In this document: in pieces, positions 26,184 to 35,802 of the stretch | How the letters are laid out: every line of letters starts with the position of its first letter | Numbering within the stretch: position 1 is the stretch's first letter | Origin: Parvibaculaceae bacterium | GTDB taxonomy: Bacteria; Pseudomonadota; Alphaproteobacteria; Parvibaculales; Parvibaculaceae | DNA: 64,000 nucleotides | Assembly: GCA_019636015.1 (NCBI GenBank) | Contig: JAHBYJ010000001.1 | Location: forward strand, 1,736,001 to 1,800,000 | Reading direction: 5' to 3' | Notes under the pieces: generated by a model | What the model saw: the letters and a program-made list of their open reading frames with translations, nothing else | Told to the model about the DNA's origin: nothing | The model's database searches: none | Program-made: the position numbers and the translations under genes

Positions 26184-28940
26184 ATGACAGCCGCCCTGGA
26201 ACCGGACAAGTCAGGCTTGGAAGGGAAACGCGGCGCCACGTTGCTTGCCCCCGCTTCCATTGCGCCCGCAATCGTCACCGCGCCGAACAACCAGGTACAG
26301 CGGAAGTTCCAGCTTGAACGGCTGAAGAACCATACCGCCGTCCGACTGATTGTGGTGCAAGCGCCGGCGGGATTCGGCAAGACGACACTTCTGCGACAAT
26401 ATTGTGCAAGGCGCGAGTCGGCGGGCGCCGCCATCGCCTGGCTTCATCTGGAGTCCTACTACTCCGACCCGTCGCGATTCCTCCGCCTTCTTTGCGAGGC
26501 CGTACTTGCATCCGCGACGAACGAAGGCACGCGCCCACCTCTACCGGACAATTCCTCCGCTTCGGTGCAGGATTTCCTGCGCAGCGTACGTGCTGTCCCG
26601 GGCGAACTTGTTATCGTGATCGATAATTTCGAACAGGCCGCCCATTCCGGCATGGAAGCCGTGATCGCGCAGCTTGTGCGCGTTCTGCCGAAAGGGGCGC
26701 AACTCTGCATCGGCACCCGCGTTGTCCCTGCGATCAACCTGCCGCGCCTGCAATTGCGCGAACAGGCGGTGGTGGTGAATGTAGAGGGACTTCGCTTCCG
26801 GTCGAACGAAACGGCGGAGTTCTTTCGCGAGTTCCGCGATATTTCGGAAGCCGAAGTCGACCGCTATCAGACAGCGACCGATGGCTGGCCAGCCGCGCTT
26901 CAATGTATCCGCCTGTCGATGCGCGGGCGGCCTGCGCGGGCACGTTCCCTTCCGGCGTCCGGCGTCACGCCCGACCTCATCGATTTTCTCGCGACCGACG
27001 TGTTCGAGAATCTGTCGGCGGATTTCCAGCGTGTCCTGCTCGAGGCCTGCATGCCGGAGCGCATCTGCCCCGAACTGCTGGAACATGTGTCAGGGCGGAA
27101 CGACGGCGCTGCCTGCCTGAACGAAATCGAGCATCTGGGGCTCTTCCTCTCGCCGGTCGATATGGAGCGGCGCTGGTTCCGGTTTCATACCGTTTTCCGT
27201 CAAGTACTGCTGACACGACTGCGCCGCGAGATGACCGAGGCGCAGGTGCTTGCCCTCCACAAGAAAATTGCCGGCTGGTATGAGGAGCATGGCTTCAGCG
27301 AAGAAGCGATCCTCCACTACATTGAAGCGACAGACGAGGAGGCAGCCGCTGGCCTTCTCGACACCATCATCGAACGTCTTGTCAGCGAGGAGCGGCTCGA
27401 CCTTATCGTGCGCTATGCCGACCGGCTCTCGCTCGATACTCTGCGCAAATATTCGCGTATCCTCAATGCAGCCATTATCGCCTATGGCTTCAGGCGCGAT
27501 TTCGCCAAGGCAAACCGCATCGTCGCCTTGCGCAAGGCCGAGCTCGAGAAAAACGGTGCCTCCCGCGAGGACTGGGGCGTTCACAACTATACCCGCATCT
27601 TTCCGATCGCAGCGCAGGATCACGTCGCCGAGATAGGCCGGACCGGCGCCGAAGTCATGGAGCAGCTTGCAGACCGGCAGGGGCTCGAATATGCCGTCGC
27701 GCTCAATGCGCGAGCTTACTGGCTTTATCTGAACAGCCGCTTCGAGGAAGCGCGCGACATGCTCGCTCAGGCCCGCGCGCTGCACGACGAAGCGCATAAT
27801 CTTTTCGGTCTTTCATATTGCGAGTGGATTCACGCCAATGTTGTAGCCGCCCAGGGGGGCAACGAAGAGGCCCTAAAAAGTCTGAAGCAGGCCTATGCCC
27901 ACAATGAGGAGTGCGCTGCGGCGAGCGTCACCGCCGGCTCCGTCATCGCCGCCTGCCTTGCCGAGACGCTCTATGAAAGGAACTGCATTGCGGAAGCGGA
28001 AACGCTGCTCCACGATCACCTGCTTCTTCTCGAGCAACAGGCGATCGTGGAGCCGCTTGCGCTTGCTTTTCTCACCATGGCGCGCATTGCGAATCTGCGC
28101 GGTGAGGAACGGGAGGCCGAGGAAGTTCTCGACCGGTTGATGTATCTCGGGCATCGCTACAATCTCCGGCGGCTCGTTACATATGCCAAGGCGGAGCTGG
28201 TGCGTCAGGCAACGCTGGCCGGAGATCTCGACAAGGCCCGCACGCGATATGCCGGCCTTGCCTCGGGAGACGGAGAGGGCGACGATGGGCTCTTGTTCCA
28301 TGCCGGCGAAACCGAGGCGCAAACCATAACCGAGGCGCGACTCCTCATCCTCTCCGGTCGTCATGCCGATGCGCGCGCCTTGCTGCAGCCTGCGGCGCGA
28401 AAGGCCCGCCTTCAGCGCCGCATGCGCCGGTTCATGAAGCTGAACCTGCTGCTCGCAATTTCGCTGAATGTGGAGGGGCAGGTGAATGCCGCCCGCCGGG
28501 CGCTTATCGAGGCGCTTCGCATCGGCGCGCCCGACCAGTTCATCCGCCTTGTGCTGGACGAAGGTCCGCAGGCGGTCCGCCTACTGCACGAAGCGCGGCA
28601 GGCGCTGCCCAAGTTCCCTGACCTGCCGCAGAAGGACCTTGTCTCGGCTTATCTCGATCGTCTGCTAGCCGAAGCGGGGGAGTTTACACCCGTCGCCATG
28701 CCGGAACAGGAATTCGAAGACGAGGACGCGGGCGCGCCCTTGCTCGAGGATTTGACGGAGCGCGAAAGAGAGATTCTACGTCTCGTCTCGAATGGATTTT
28801 CAAACAAGGCACTGGCTGATCGTCTTTCGCTTTCGACCAATACAGTCAAATGGCATCTGCGAAACATCTTCGAGAAATTGCAGATCAGCAATCGCATGCA
28901 GGCCGTTTCCGTCGCGCGCCATTTCGGTCTGATCGACTAG
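26184..28940 (+). CDS. LuxR-family large ATP-binding (LAL/MalT/AlkS-like) transcriptional activator
   Basis: A 918-residue regulator. An N-terminal STAND ATPase domain has Walker A QAPAGFGKTTLL (about 59-70) and Walker B ELVIVIDNFEQ (D147); a long helical TPR-like sensor region follows; the last about 66 residues are a LuxR HTH (LTEREREILRLVSNGFSNKA, then TVKWHLRNIFEKLQ). Members such as MalT and AlkS activate transcription after binding an inducer and ATP. The start has GGAGGAGGAAGG upstream. It sits between the MDR gene and the carboxylase operon, and four copies of one near-palindrome lie in nearby promoters. Confidence 0.92.
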   Translation: MTAALEPDKSGLEGKRGATLLAPASIAPAIVTAPNNQVQRKFQLERLKNHTAVRLIVVQAPAGFGKTTLLRQYCARRESAGAAIAWLHLESYYSDPSRFLRLLCEAVLASATNEGTRPPLPDNSSASVQDFLRSVRAVPGELVIVIDNFEQAAHSGMEAVIAQLVRVLPKGAQLCIGTRVVPAINLPRLQLREQAVVVNVEGLRFRSNETAEFFREFRDISEAEVDRYQTATDGWPAALQCIRLSMRGRPARARSLPASGVTPDLIDFLATDVFENLSADFQRVLLEACMPERICPELLEHVSGRNDGAACLNEIEHLGLFLSPVDMERRWFRFHTVFRQVLLTRLRREMTEAQVLALHKKIAGWYEEHGFSEEAILHYIEATDEEAAAGLLDTIIERLVSEERLDLIVRYADRLSLDTLRKYSRILNAAIIAYGFRRDFAKANRIVALRKAELEKNGASREDWGVHNYTRIFPIAAQDHVAEIGRTGAEVMEQLADRQGLEYAVALNARAYWLYLNSRFEEARDMLAQARALHDEAHNLFGLSYCEWIHANVVAAQGGNEEALKSLKQAYAHNEECAAASVTAGSVIAACLAETLYERNCIAEAETLLHDHLLLLEQQAIVEPLALAFLTMARIANLRGEEREAEEVLDRLMYLGHRYNLRRLVTYAKAELVRQATLAGDLDKARTRYAGLASGDGEGDDGLLFHAGETEAQTITEARLLILSGRHADARALLQPAARKARLQRRMRRFMKLNLLLAISLNVEGQVNAARRALIEALRIGAPDQFIRLVLDEGPQAVRLLHEARQALPKFPDLPQKDLVSAYLDRLLAEAGEFTPVAMPEQEFEDEDAGAPLLEDLTEREREILRLVSNGFSNKALADRLSLSTNTVKWHLRNIFEKLQISNRMQAVSVARHFGLID

Positions 28941-28946
28941 AAATTT

Positions 28947-28962
28947 CCATCCTTTCGGGTGG
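28947..28962. promoter_or_regulatory. Operator-like motif upstream of the carboxylase operon (site b)
   Basis: CCATCC-TTTC-GGGTGG lies six bases after the LAL regulator stop and 92 bases before the carboxylase GTG at 29055. The right side continues GGAAGGGGGGG, like site c. A further CCACCC at 28978-28983 gives a second possible half-site. Confidence 0.55.
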
Positions 28963-29054
28963 GGAAGGGGGGGCCGGCCACCCGTATTGTCCTCTCATAA
29001 AGCGGCGCATTGTCTCCCGAGGCGATGCCGGAAAGAGATGGGGAGGAACTGGCG

Positions 29055-30938
29055 GTGGGGCTTCTTGTAAGCATCGACAATGGCGGCACGCTGACGGATG
29101 TCTGCGCGACCGACGGCATTTCGACAGTCCATGCGAAAACGCTGACCACACCGCATGACCTGACCGAATGTTTCGTGAAATGCCTTGAGGCCTTGTCGGA
29201 GAAGATGAGCGGCGAGGTGGACATGCCGAAGCTTGTCGGCTCCATCGACTACATCCGCTACTCCACCACGCAGGGAACGAATGCCATCGTTCAGCGGAAG
29301 GGGCCGCGTGTGGGCCTCCTGACCGATGACGATGCAGCCGCCACGGGTGCGATGAATGCGTCGCCCGCCCTCTTCGAGGCTTTCGTGGGCGACCGCGTGC
29401 GCCAGGTCTCGCCCTGTTCGGCGACGTCCAGTCCGGCGGAACTGGTGACCGCCGTTTCCAAGCTCGTTTCGGCCGGTGCGAGCCGCATTGTGATTGCCTT
29501 TGCAGGCGCCGATGCCGCGGCGCGTGAAAAGGCAGCAAAGCGCATTCTCTATCGTGCCTTCCCGCGTCATCTCCTTGGAGCCGTGCCGCTTCTCTTCTCG
29601 ACCGAACTGACGCGGATCGGAACCTTGGAACAGCGTGTATGGACGAGCATTCTCAATGCTTTCCTTCATCCTGCCATGGAAACGTTCCTCTACAATGCCG
29701 AGAACCGGCTGCGCGAACATCGCGCCCGCAAGCCTCTGCTGATTTTCCGCAATGATGGGAACTCGACGCGCGTCGCCAAGACCGTCGCCATCAAGACCTA
29801 TTCCTCCGGTCCGCAGGGCGGTGTGGTAGGGGGGGAAGTCTTGCTGAAGCACTATGGCATATCTTCCGCCGTCTCCATCGACATCGGCGGCACCACGACC
29901 GACATCGCCATGTTCGAAGACGCATCCGTCGCGGTGGCCCAGGCCGGTCACATCGAGGGCGCGCCTGTTTCCATCCCGCTTTCCGCAATCGAGAGCATCG
30001 GCGCCGGGGGCGGCTCCATCATACGCGCGGAGGAGGGGCGTATCCTTGTGGGCCCGGAAAGCGTCGGCTCCGCGCCGGGGCCTGCCTGCTTTGCGCGCGG
30101 TGGCACCAAGGCCACAATGACGGACGCCTTCCTGGCTTTGGGCATTCTCGACCCTGCATCCTACTTCGGCGGGCGCATGCCGCTCGACCGCGAACGCGCC
30201 GAGCGAGCTATCATGACTCATGTAGGCGAGCCGCTGGGCCTCTCGCTTGCAGAGGCGGCGAACGCGATGGCCGATGCCTATCACGCGAAGATTGCCGGAC
30301 AGCTGTCGGATTTCGCAGGGAGGAACAAGGGCGCCACGATCCTCGCTTTTGGTGGCGCGGGCCCCATGTCGGCCTGTGGCGTAGCCGAGATGGCGGGGCT
30401 CGACACCGTGCTCATTCCGAAGTTCGCCGCCGTTTTCAGTGCCTATGGCATCGCCTTTTCCGATATCGAGCACAACTACATGGCGGAACTCGCCGCGGGA
30501 CGTGACGACGCCATCCAGAAGGCCAAATCCGACCTTCTCGAGCAGGCGCGGCGCGGCATGCTTGCCGAGGGCTTCGATCTCGCGGAATGCGCACTCGACT
30601 ATGCGGTGCTGACGAGAAACGGCACGGGTTATTCCCGCGCCAAACTGAACGGCCGCCATGACGGGGCGAACACGGAAGCCTGGCTGGAGCTTCGCGTGAC
30701 AAAGCCCATCGAGAAGATCGGTCTTGGCAGTCCGGAAAGCGGCGAGCGACGCAAGGCGGAGATGGCCGGCGTCCGCAGGGGCGTCACCGATCTGCCGCTC
30801 TTCCGGCTGGAAGATCTGAGCCCCGGCGATTGGCACGAAGGACCCTGTCTTGTCGAAGAAGCCTTCTTCACCGCGCATATCCGTGAAGGCTGGCGTTTCG
30901 TCGTCAGCGGTAACGGCGACCTGCTATTGCGGCGCTAA
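29055..30938 (+). CDS. Ketone carboxylase HyuA-like subunit (acetophenone/acetone carboxylase type), first subunit
   Basis: A 627-residue hydantoinase A/oxoprolinase family ATPase. Actin-like phosphate loops are seen at LLVSIDNGGTLTDVC at the N-terminus and AVSIDIGGTTTDIAMFEDA mid-protein; STTQGTNAIVQRKGPRVGLL is the family's conserved early segment. The GTG at 29055 has GGGAGGA seven bases upstream; TTG (29010) and ATG (29025) are in-frame alternatives. It heads five collinear genes whose order and types (HyuA, small Zn protein, HyuA, HyuB, small fifth protein) match acetophenone carboxylase, which uses ATP to carboxylate a methyl ketone with bicarbonate. The substrate here is inferred only as a ketone. 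Confidence 0.82.
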   Translation: MGLLVSIDNGGTLTDVCATDGISTVHAKTLTTPHDLTECFVKCLEALSEKMSGEVDMPKLVGSIDYIRYSTTQGTNAIVQRKGPRVGLLTDDDAAATGAMNASPALFEAFVGDRVRQVSPCSATSSPAELVTAVSKLVSAGASRIVIAFAGADAAAREKAAKRILYRAFPRHLLGAVPLLFSTELTRIGTLEQRVWTSILNAFLHPAMETFLYNAENRLREHRARKPLLIFRNDGNSTRVAKTVAIKTYSSGPQGGVVGGEVLLKHYGISSAVSIDIGGTTTDIAMFEDASVAVAQAGHIEGAPVSIPLSAIESIGAGGGSIIRAEEGRILVGPESVGSAPGPACFARGGTKATMTDAFLALGILDPASYFGGRMPLDRERAERAIMTHVGEPLGLSLAEAANAMADAYHAKIAGQLSDFAGRNKGATILAFGGAGPMSACGVAEMAGLDTVLIPKFAAVFSAYGIAFSDIEHNYMAELAAGRDDAIQKAKSDLLEQARRGMLAEGFDLAECALDYAVLTRNGTGYSRAKLNGRHDGANTEAWLELRVTKPIEKIGLGSPESGERRKAEMAGVRRGVTDLPLFRLEDLSPGDWHEGPCLVEEAFFTAHIREGWRFVVSGNGDLLLRR

Positions 30939-30960
30939 CCGGCTGATCTGGGAGGAAAGA

Positions 30961-31356
30961 ATGAAAGTCTTCATGACATCGATGCTCACCATCGATCTCG
31001 ACAGCGAACGCTGGGAATGTGCGTCCTGCGGGCACGATATCGGCGATGCCCGCGACAACTACAAGAAGGGGCTCTTGGTCCGGGAGCGCGATCCTTCCGA
31101 GGTGCATGCACCGATTCTCGATGCCGCGAAGTACGACTTTACCTTCGCTCCGGACCCGGATTGGTGCCGCATAGTCGAATATTGCTGCCCGAACTGCGGC
31201 CGGCTCGCGGAAGTTGAGTATCTGCCGCCCGGTCACCCTCCCGCGCATGACATCGAACTCGATATCGACGCACTGAAGGCGCAATGGGCGAAGCGCGAGC
31301 CGCTCGATAAGCCGGTGCTGGGCCCGGACTTCGTAGCCCCGCCTCATTCGCACTGA
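30961..31356 (+). CDS. Small zinc-ribbon subunit of the ketone carboxylase (acetone carboxylase gamma-like)
   Basis: A 131-residue protein with two Cys pairs: ECASCGHDIG near the N-terminus and YCCPNCGRLAEVEYLPPG in the middle, consistent with a structural zinc. This small subunit separates acetone/acetophenone carboxylases from ordinary hydantoinases and 5-oxoprolinases and is the best evidence for the carboxylase assignment. ATG at 30961 follows GGGAGGAAAG; the longer frame from 30850 overlaps the previous gene and is not needed. Gaps of 22 and 25 bases to its neighbours indicate one operon. Confidence 0.82.
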   Translation: MKVFMTSMLTIDLDSERWECASCGHDIGDARDNYKKGLLVRERDPSEVHAPILDAAKYDFTFAPDPDWCRIVEYCCPNCGRLAEVEYLPPGHPPAHDIELDIDALKAQWAKREPLDKPVLGPDFVAPPHSH

Positions 31357-31381
31357 CCGAAAAGCAAGAGGAACGGAACAT

Positions 31382-33529
31382 ATGCGCCGCGTATCGGTGG
31401 ACATTGGCGGAACCTTCACGGATTGCTCGCTCGTCTGGGACGATGTCTATGTCGAGGCAAAGGCCCTGACGACGCATCAGAACCTCGCGCTCGGCTTCAA
31501 TGCCTCGCTCAAGATGGCCTATGAGCAGATCGGCCTCTCGCTTGAGGAGGTCATGCGCGAGGTGGACAGCGTCCGCTATGCGACGACACTTGGCACCAAC
31601 GCTCTTATAGAGCGTCGGGGACCTCGCGTCGGCCTCATCGTCACGGCGGGTTTCGAGGCCATGGTGCCGCTGAGCCGGGGCCGCGGTTATGGCGAGGGCT
31701 TGCCGGACCGGCTCCGCCGCGATCTTCCCATGGCGCAGCGCCCCGCACCGCTCGTACCCGTGCAAATGATCGTCGGCATCCGCGAGCGCGTGGCCGAGAC
31801 AGGCGAAATCGTCATGGCGGTGGACCCGGAGGATGTTCGCACCCGCGTCCGGCAGCTCGTCGACAATGGCGTCCAGGCCTTCGTCGTCTCGCTGGTCAAC
31901 GCCGTTGTGCAGCCGGAACATGAATTGCTTGTCGAGGAAATCATTCGCGAAGAGTTCCCGGAACATCTGCTTGGCTCCGCGCCCATCGTGCTGTCGCACA
32001 AGGTGGGTGGCCGCAAGGGCGAATATGCACGTACATCGTCGGCCATCATCGACGCTTTTTTGCACAACGCCATGTATCACGGGCTCTCCACGCTGGAGCT
32101 CAACCTCCGCGACAATGGCTATCGCAAGCCCATGCTCGTGATTCACAATTCGGGCGGCATGGCGCAGCTCAACTCGACCGACGCTCTGCAGACCATCCAT
32201 TCGGGCCCGGTTGCCGGCATTCATGCCTCCGAACATCTCGCCGCCGAAACGGACCTCGGGAATGTCGTCTGCACGGATATGGGCGGCACTTCCTTCGATA
32301 TTGGCCTCGTCGTGAAGGGCGGCGTGAAGTTCTACGACTTCAATCCCGTGATCGAGCGCTGGCTTGTCAATATTCCGATGGTTCACCTCGTTACGCTCGG
32401 TGCCGGCGGGGGCTCCATCGCACGCTATGACAGGCTCCGCCGCGCCGTGGCGGTCGGACCCGAAAGTGCCGGCTCCGATCCCGGTCCGGCCTGCTACAAC
32501 CGCGGCGGCCGCAATGCGACTGTGACCGATGCAGATCTCGCGCTCGGCTACCTCATTGCCGATCGCTATGCAGGCGGTTCGATCCCGCTCAATGAACGGC
32601 GCGCCATCCGCGCCCTCGAAGGGGAGGTGGGCGAGGCCATGGGCGTCGATGCCATCGGCGCCGCGAAACTCATCCGCGACAAGGTCGACAACGACATGGC
32701 GAATGGTATCGCGCAGGAGCTGCGCGTCAGGGGCTATGAACCGCGCCACTTTACGCTGCTTGCTTATGGCGGTAACGGCCCACTCCATGCCTGCGGCATC
32801 GCCAACATGCTCGGCGTCTCGCGCGTGATGGTGCCGCCCTTCAGCGCCATCTTCTCGGCGATCGGCGCGGGCAATATGGATCAGCTCCATTTCCACGAGC
32901 GATCGCTTTACCTCTCGCTCTACGATTCGAACACACGACAGCTCTTCGACGATTTCCCGCGCTTCAATGCGCTGGTCGAGGAGCTTGAACAGAAGGGCCG
33001 AGACGATCTCATTCGTCAGGGTGTGCCCGAAGAAGCGATCCGCCACCGGCTCGAACTCGACATGCGCTATGGCAACCAGCTGGCGCAGACAGCCGTCGTC
33101 GTCTCGAAGAACCGGTTCCACTCCGCGGAAGATCTGCTCGAGGTGATGAAGGAGTTCTCCGCCGATTATGGCCGCCGTTATGGCGAGGGCAGCCAGGCGC
33201 CGGAAGCGGGCATCCGGGTCAACACCATTCGCGTCGCCACCTATTCGCAGATGCCGACCTTCCGCTTCCGCGGCGTATTGCCGGAAGAAAAGGAACTTGT
33301 GTCTGCGCCACCTGCCGCCGAAACGCGCGAATGTCATTTCGTCGGTCACGACAACGCCCTTGCTACCGGCTTCTACGAGCTCAGCGACCTGCCATTCGGA
33401 TCCATCGTATCGGCGCCGGCGGTCGTCATCTCACCTTCGACGACCTATCTCGTCGAGCCGGGCTGGAAGCTCCGCATAGGCAGATACGGCGCTGCTCTCT
33501 TCGAGCGTGCGGACAAAAAGCAGAACTGA
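31382..33529 (+). CDS. Ketone carboxylase HyuA-like subunit, second copy
   Basis: A 715-residue hydantoinase A/oxoprolinase family protein. It starts MRRVSVDIGGTFTDCSLVWDD, the phosphate-1 loop of the actin-like ATPase domain, followed by YATTLGTNALIERRGPRVGL; the second loop is VVCTDMGGTSFDIGLVVKGG and the glycine-rich LGAGGGSIAR follows. It differs in length and sequence from the first HyuA-like subunit, as expected for the two non-equivalent HyuA-type subunits of acetophenone carboxylase. ATP-dependent activation of bicarbonate or of the ketone enolate is the family-based expectation. Confidence 0.85.
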   Translation: MRRVSVDIGGTFTDCSLVWDDVYVEAKALTTHQNLALGFNASLKMAYEQIGLSLEEVMREVDSVRYATTLGTNALIERRGPRVGLIVTAGFEAMVPLSRGRGYGEGLPDRLRRDLPMAQRPAPLVPVQMIVGIRERVAETGEIVMAVDPEDVRTRVRQLVDNGVQAFVVSLVNAVVQPEHELLVEEIIREEFPEHLLGSAPIVLSHKVGGRKGEYARTSSAIIDAFLHNAMYHGLSTLELNLRDNGYRKPMLVIHNSGGMAQLNSTDALQTIHSGPVAGIHASEHLAAETDLGNVVCTDMGGTSFDIGLVVKGGVKFYDFNPVIERWLVNIPMVHLVTLGAGGGSIARYDRLRRAVAVGPESAGSDPGPACYNRGGRNATVTDADLALGYLIADRYAGGSIPLNERRAIRALEGEVGEAMGVDAIGAAKLIRDKVDNDMANGIAQELRVRGYEPRHFTLLAYGGNGPLHACGIANMLGVSRVMVPPFSAIFSAIGAGNMDQLHFHERSLYLSLYDSNTRQLFDDFPRFNALVEELEQKGRDDLIRQGVPEEAIRHRLELDMRYGNQLAQTAVVVSKNRFHSAEDLLEVMKEFSADYGRRYGEGSQAPEAGIRVNTIRVATYSQMPTFRFRGVLPEEKELVSAPPAAETRECHFVGHDNALATGFYELSDLPFGSIVSAPAVVISPSTTYLVEPGWKLRIGRYGAALFERADKKQN

Positions 33530-33548
33530 ATTCACGGGAGGAAAGACG

Positions 33549-35798
33549 ATGGGTGACGACATGGACATTGGCGGCGCTGCGTCCTCCGCCGTGGAGAGTT
33601 TTCTGAAGGAGACGAGCCTCTACCTGGCACCCGATCCTGAGATCATGGAAAACCACGGACTTGAGCCGCGGACCGCCTTCGAAGATCAGTGCATCGCGAA
33701 GGAGAAGGACCCGGTCCGCCTCGAGATCGTCCGCGAGCGCATTCTCGCCGGCGTCAACGAGAGCTTCGAGATGCTGGAAAACATGGGTGCGGCTCCCGGT
33801 GCGAAATGGGGCGACTGTGTTTCCGCCGTCTACACAGCCTCGGGCGATCTCTCCCTTGCAAGCTCGGGCGGCGTCGTCATCTTCTGCAATCTCGTGCAGT
33901 ACCCGATCAAGTTCGTGAACAAGTATTGGGCGAACGAACCGACCGTCGGCATCAAGGAAGGTGATGTCTTCATCGTCAACGATGCACGCTACGGCCAGGC
34001 CCACAACACCGACCAGTCCATGATGATGCCGGTCTTCCACGAAGGCCGCATTGTGGCTTGGGCTGGCGCCACTGTGCATGAAGGCGAGAACGGCGCCATC
34101 GAGCCGGGCGGCATGCCCTCGCTCGCCGAGCAGATATGGGATGAGGGACTGAAGATGTCCCCCTTCAAGGTTGCGGAGAACTACAAGCTCCGGCGCGATC
34201 TCGTCACCTTCCTGCAGAATTCGGTGCGTGAGCCCAAGCTGCAATATGCGGACATGAAGGTGAAGATGTATGTCTGCCGCCGCATCGAGACACGCATCCA
34301 CGAAGCGATAGCGGAGTACGGCGTGGAGGCCGTCGTCGCCGCACTGCGCATGAATCTGGAGGACACCGATGCCGAAGTGCGCCGCCGGCTTTCAGAATGG
34401 CCGGACGGCACCACCCGCCATTCCTGGTGGACGGACGGTACGCTGCGCGAGAATGTGCAGATCAAGATCAATCTTGAGCTGACGAAGAAGGGCGATGAAC
34501 TCACATTCGATTATCGCGGTTCGAGCCCCGAATTCACCAATCGCTCGAACAACAGTCTCGACATAACCGTGAAGGGGATGCTCGCACAGCTCTTCCTCAC
34601 CTTCATCTGGCCGGATATCCCGCGCAATCAGGGTGTGCTGGCGCCGATGAAGTTCATCTTCGATAACCCCTCCGTCCTCAAGCCGGCCTTCGGCACGCCC
34701 AACGCGCAGTCGATGATGACCGTCTTCACCGCCTGGAGCGCAGGGCAGGTCTGCGCCATGAAGTTCCTTTATTCGAATCCGCACAAGTACACGCGTGTGC
34801 TGGCGCCCTGGTTCAACATGATCAACACCTTCCTCTTTGGCGGGCTCACGCAGCACGGCGAAATGGTCGGGAACGTCTGTGCCGACATCAACGGTATGGG
34901 CGGCGGTGCATTGGCCGACCGGGACGGCGAACATGGCTGCGCCCCGATTTTCGCCACCATGTCGGATATCGGCGAGCAGGAATTCATCGAAGAAGAAATG
35001 CCCTTCATCCAGATCGTCTCCAAGAAGATGATGAAGGATAATCAGGGCTTCGGCCGTCAGCGCGGCGGCATGGGCTATCAGATGGTTCTCGCCATGCGCG
35101 ATAGTCCTGCCTTCGGCTTCATGCTGACGGCGATGGGCGCGAAGTTCCCGAATATTCCCGGTCTCTTTGGCGGCTATGGCTGTCCGACCTATCCGCTTGC
35201 TCGCGTCAGCGGTGTCGACGTCTTCGACATCCTCCTGAAGGATCCGGGCTCCTTCCGCTACTCGATCGAGGAACTGATGAACGAGCGGCCCTTCAAGGAT
35301 GGAAAATATACGACCCATCCGATGACGCTCGGCTACACCCTGGCGAAGCGCGGCGAGCTCTACATGATTTCGCAGGGCACCGGCGGCGGCTTCGGCGATC
35401 CGCTGGACCGAGACCCGAAGGATGTCATCCGCGATCTCGACGAGGATCTGATCTCGCATGATGTCGCTTGGCGCATCTATCGCGTCGTATATAGCCGGGA
35501 AACGTTGCTGATCGACGAACTGGCGACGGAGGAGGCGCGCAATGCCGCCCGCCGCGCCCGCATCGCGGCAAGCAAGCCCTTCGGCGAATTCTGCAAGGAA
35601 TGGGTGAAGGACAAGCCCTCCGGCAAGGTGCCTTACTACGGCTCCTGGGCAGACAAGAGCCTCGTCCATGCGGGCTCGCCCGACGCCGTGCACCCGGCAG
35701 GAAAGGTGAACCCGCCTGTCATCATGACGCACCCGCTGCAGGCGAAGATCGACAGGCTGGAGGCGGAGCTCGCCACCTGCCGCGAAGGCAAGGGCTGA
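33549..35798 (+). CDS. Ketone carboxylase HyuB-like subunit
   Basis: A 749-residue hydantoinase B family protein. Typical segments are DPVRLEIVRERILAGVNESF, GDVFIVNDARYGQAHNTDQS, LTFDYRGSSPEFTNRSNNS and QGTGGGFGDPLDRDPKDV. In acetone and acetophenone carboxylases this subunit carries the carboxylating site. The ATG at 33549 follows CGGGAGGAAAG; an in-frame ATG at 33507 would overlap the preceding gene. A C-terminal extension with a charged helix (LQAKIDRLEAELAT) is present. Confidence 0.87.
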   Translation: MGDDMDIGGAASSAVESFLKETSLYLAPDPEIMENHGLEPRTAFEDQCIAKEKDPVRLEIVRERILAGVNESFEMLENMGAAPGAKWGDCVSAVYTASGDLSLASSGGVVIFCNLVQYPIKFVNKYWANEPTVGIKEGDVFIVNDARYGQAHNTDQSMMMPVFHEGRIVAWAGATVHEGENGAIEPGGMPSLAEQIWDEGLKMSPFKVAENYKLRRDLVTFLQNSVREPKLQYADMKVKMYVCRRIETRIHEAIAEYGVEAVVAALRMNLEDTDAEVRRRLSEWPDGTTRHSWWTDGTLRENVQIKINLELTKKGDELTFDYRGSSPEFTNRSNNSLDITVKGMLAQLFLTFIWPDIPRNQGVLAPMKFIFDNPSVLKPAFGTPNAQSMMTVFTAWSAGQVCAMKFLYSNPHKYTRVLAPWFNMINTFLFGGLTQHGEMVGNVCADINGMGGGALADRDGEHGCAPIFATMSDIGEQEFIEEEMPFIQIVSKKMMKDNQGFGRQRGGMGYQMVLAMRDSPAFGFMLTAMGAKFPNIPGLFGGYGCPTYPLARVSGVDVFDILLKDPGSFRYSIEELMNERPFKDGKYTTHPMTLGYTLAKRGELYMISQGTGGGFGDPLDRDPKDVIRDLDEDLISHDVAWRIYRVVYSRETLLIDELATEEARNAARRARIAASKPFGEFCKEWVKDKPSGKVPYYGSWADKSLVHAGSPDAVHPAGKVNPPVIMTHPLQAKIDRLEAELATCREGKG

Positions 35799-35802
35799 GA
35801 GA

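Noticed and set aside
29055..35798. Hydantoinase or 5-oxoprolinase operon
   Set aside because: The small zinc-ribbon gene at 30961, two unequal HyuA-like genes, a fifth small gene and an adjoining CoA ligase fit ketone carboxylases better; substrate proof is still lacking.
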